This document shows, piece after piece, positions 5,247 through 6,094 of a stretch of DNA of 6,094 nt. The DNA is from Candidatus Kuenenia stuttgartensis (GTDB lineage: Bacteria > Bacteroidota > Bacteroidia > Flavobacteriales_D > Crocinitomicaceae): NCBI GenBank assembly GCA_943326025.2, contig CALPRR020000151.1:1-6094 (forward strand), written 5' to 3'. Positions within the stretch are counted from its first letter, which is position 1. Each line of letters begins with the position of its first letter. A program made the translations under genes and the position numbers. The notes under the pieces are model-generated. The model made no database searches. It had not been told where the DNA came from and saw nothing but the letters and a program-made list of their open reading frames with translations.

Positions 5247-6094
5247 ATGAGTCTGCCGTTGGTTACTGTATTAATGCCTGTTTTTAATAGTGAAAAAAAC
5301 TTAAAAGAAGCTATTGAAAGTATTTTAAATCAGTCGTATACTAATTTTATTTTTTTAATTATTAATGATGGATCAACAGATCTTTCTGAAGCTATTATTC
5401 GATCTTATCAAGACGAAAGAATTAGATATGTAAAAAACACAGAAAATATTCAATTAATTGCAACGTTGAATAAAGGAATTGAATTAATTAATACAAAATA
5501 CATCGCAAGAATGGATGCGGATGATATTGCTCATCCAGAAAGATTAGAAAAGCAAATCAGTTTTTTAGAAAAGAACCCAGACTGCATTGTATGTGGAAGC
5601 TATTATCAATTTATTGGACAAAGCGAGCAGATCATTCATTTGCCAATACTTAATGATCAAATAAAATTTCAGTTATTGTATTTTAATTCGTTTTGTCATC
5701 CATCTACAGTTATAAGAACATCAGTTTTTCAAGAAAATAATATAAAATTTAATAAAGAATATAAACATGCTGAAGACTATTTTTTATGGACAGAACTAGC
5801 GTTGAAAGGGGAATTTTATAATATCCCTGAAGTACTATTGTACTATAGAAAACATGATTCTCAAATAAGTCAAATTTTTCAAAATCATCAGCAAGACATT
5901 GAATTGACAATTCAAGCTAATTATTTAAATAAATTAACTGGTTTAAAGCTTGAAAATCAAAATATATTAGCAACATTACAATTTTTACATTTTGGTAATA
6001 AAGAAATATCCTCATCCAAACTTTTAGAAGCATTCACTTTTTTATTTGATATAAATTGTTCGCTATTTATTTTTGAAGATAAGTTTTTAAGAGA
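5247..6094 (+). CDS. GT2-family glycosyltransferase (3' end beyond the window)
   Basis: An open frame starts at ATG 5247, nine bases after the GT11 stop, and runs 282 codons to the window edge without a stop. The protein begins MSLPLVTVLMPVFNSE, the classic GT2 start. LIINDGSTD (37-45) carries the nucleotide-binding Asp41. The metal-binding segment is RMDADDIAHPERLEKQ (88-103) with Asp90, Asp92 and Asp93. HPSTVIR (151-157) and HAEDYFLW (174-181), with the Glu176-Asp177 catalytic-base pair, follow, then YYRKHDSQIS (199-208), typical of WcaA/EpsE-like enzymes. The catalytic domain is therefore complete and only a C-terminal part is missing. It probably adds one sugar to the lipid-linked repeat unit; donor and acceptor are unknown. 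Spacing places it in the same operon. Confidence 0.93.
   Translation, partial: MSLPLVTVLMPVFNSEKNLKEAIESILNQSYTNFIFLIINDGSTDLSEAIIRSYQDERIRYVKNTENIQLIATLNKGIELINTKYIARMDADDIAHPERLEKQISFLEKNPDCIVCGSYYQFIGQSEQIIHLPILNDQIKFQLLYFNSFCHPSTVIRTSVFQENNIKFNKEYKHAEDYFLWTELALKGEFYNIPEVLLYYRKHDSQISQIFQNHQQDIELTIQANYLNKLTGLKLENQNILATLQFLHFGNKEISSSKLLEAFTFLFDINCSLFIFEDKFLR

Overview
The window is about 30% GC and reads as part of a surface-polysaccharide (O-antigen, capsule or exopolysaccharide) biosynthesis cluster from a Bacteroidota bacterium, most likely a Flavobacteriaceae relative. The clues are strong AT bias, tightly packed genes whose starts lack a Shine-Dalgarno sequence and follow A/T-rich leaders, and a GC-rich inverted repeat built on CCCCCTTTGGAGGGGG, a type of intergenic repeat I associate with Flavobacterium-like genomes. 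The genus assignment is inference.

Layout: bases 1-39 are the last codons of an unidentified upstream + strand gene. Bases 40-181 are the only sizeable non-coding stretch and are mostly a long imperfect inverted repeat. From 182 to the right edge there are seven + strand genes with junctions of +2, 0, -4 (or -1), +6, +3 and +9 bases, so they very probably form one operon. In order: an extended SDR (NAD-dependent epimerase/dehydratase-like), a CmcI-family SAM-dependent methyltransferase-like protein, a left-handed beta-helix acyltransferase, a GT2 glycosyltransferase, a second extended SDR resembling CDP-paratose/tyvelose 2-epimerases, a GT11 (alpha-1,2-fucosyltransferase-like) enzyme, and a second GT2 glycosyltransferase cut by the window edge.

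Working model (inference): the two SDRs, the CmcI-like enzyme and the acyltransferase make or decorate an unusual nucleotide sugar or sugar residue (redox or epimerisation, O-methylation, acylation). The two GT2 enzymes and the GT11 enzyme assemble the repeat unit. No nucleotidyltransferase, dehydratase, flippase or polymerase lies in the window, so precursor supply and export must be encoded elsewhere.

The most notable points are these. The two SDRs each depart from the catalytic YxxxK motif in opposite ways: the first has Tyr but His in place of Lys, the second has Lys but Phe in place of Tyr. The second SDR carries an in-frame 18-bp tandem duplication just before that motif. The fucosyltransferase gene contains A9, A11 and A8 tracts, the last forming an in-frame A_AAA_AAG heptamer, which could allow frameshifting or phase variation. 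The operon leader is occupied by a repeat that can fold in two alternative ways.
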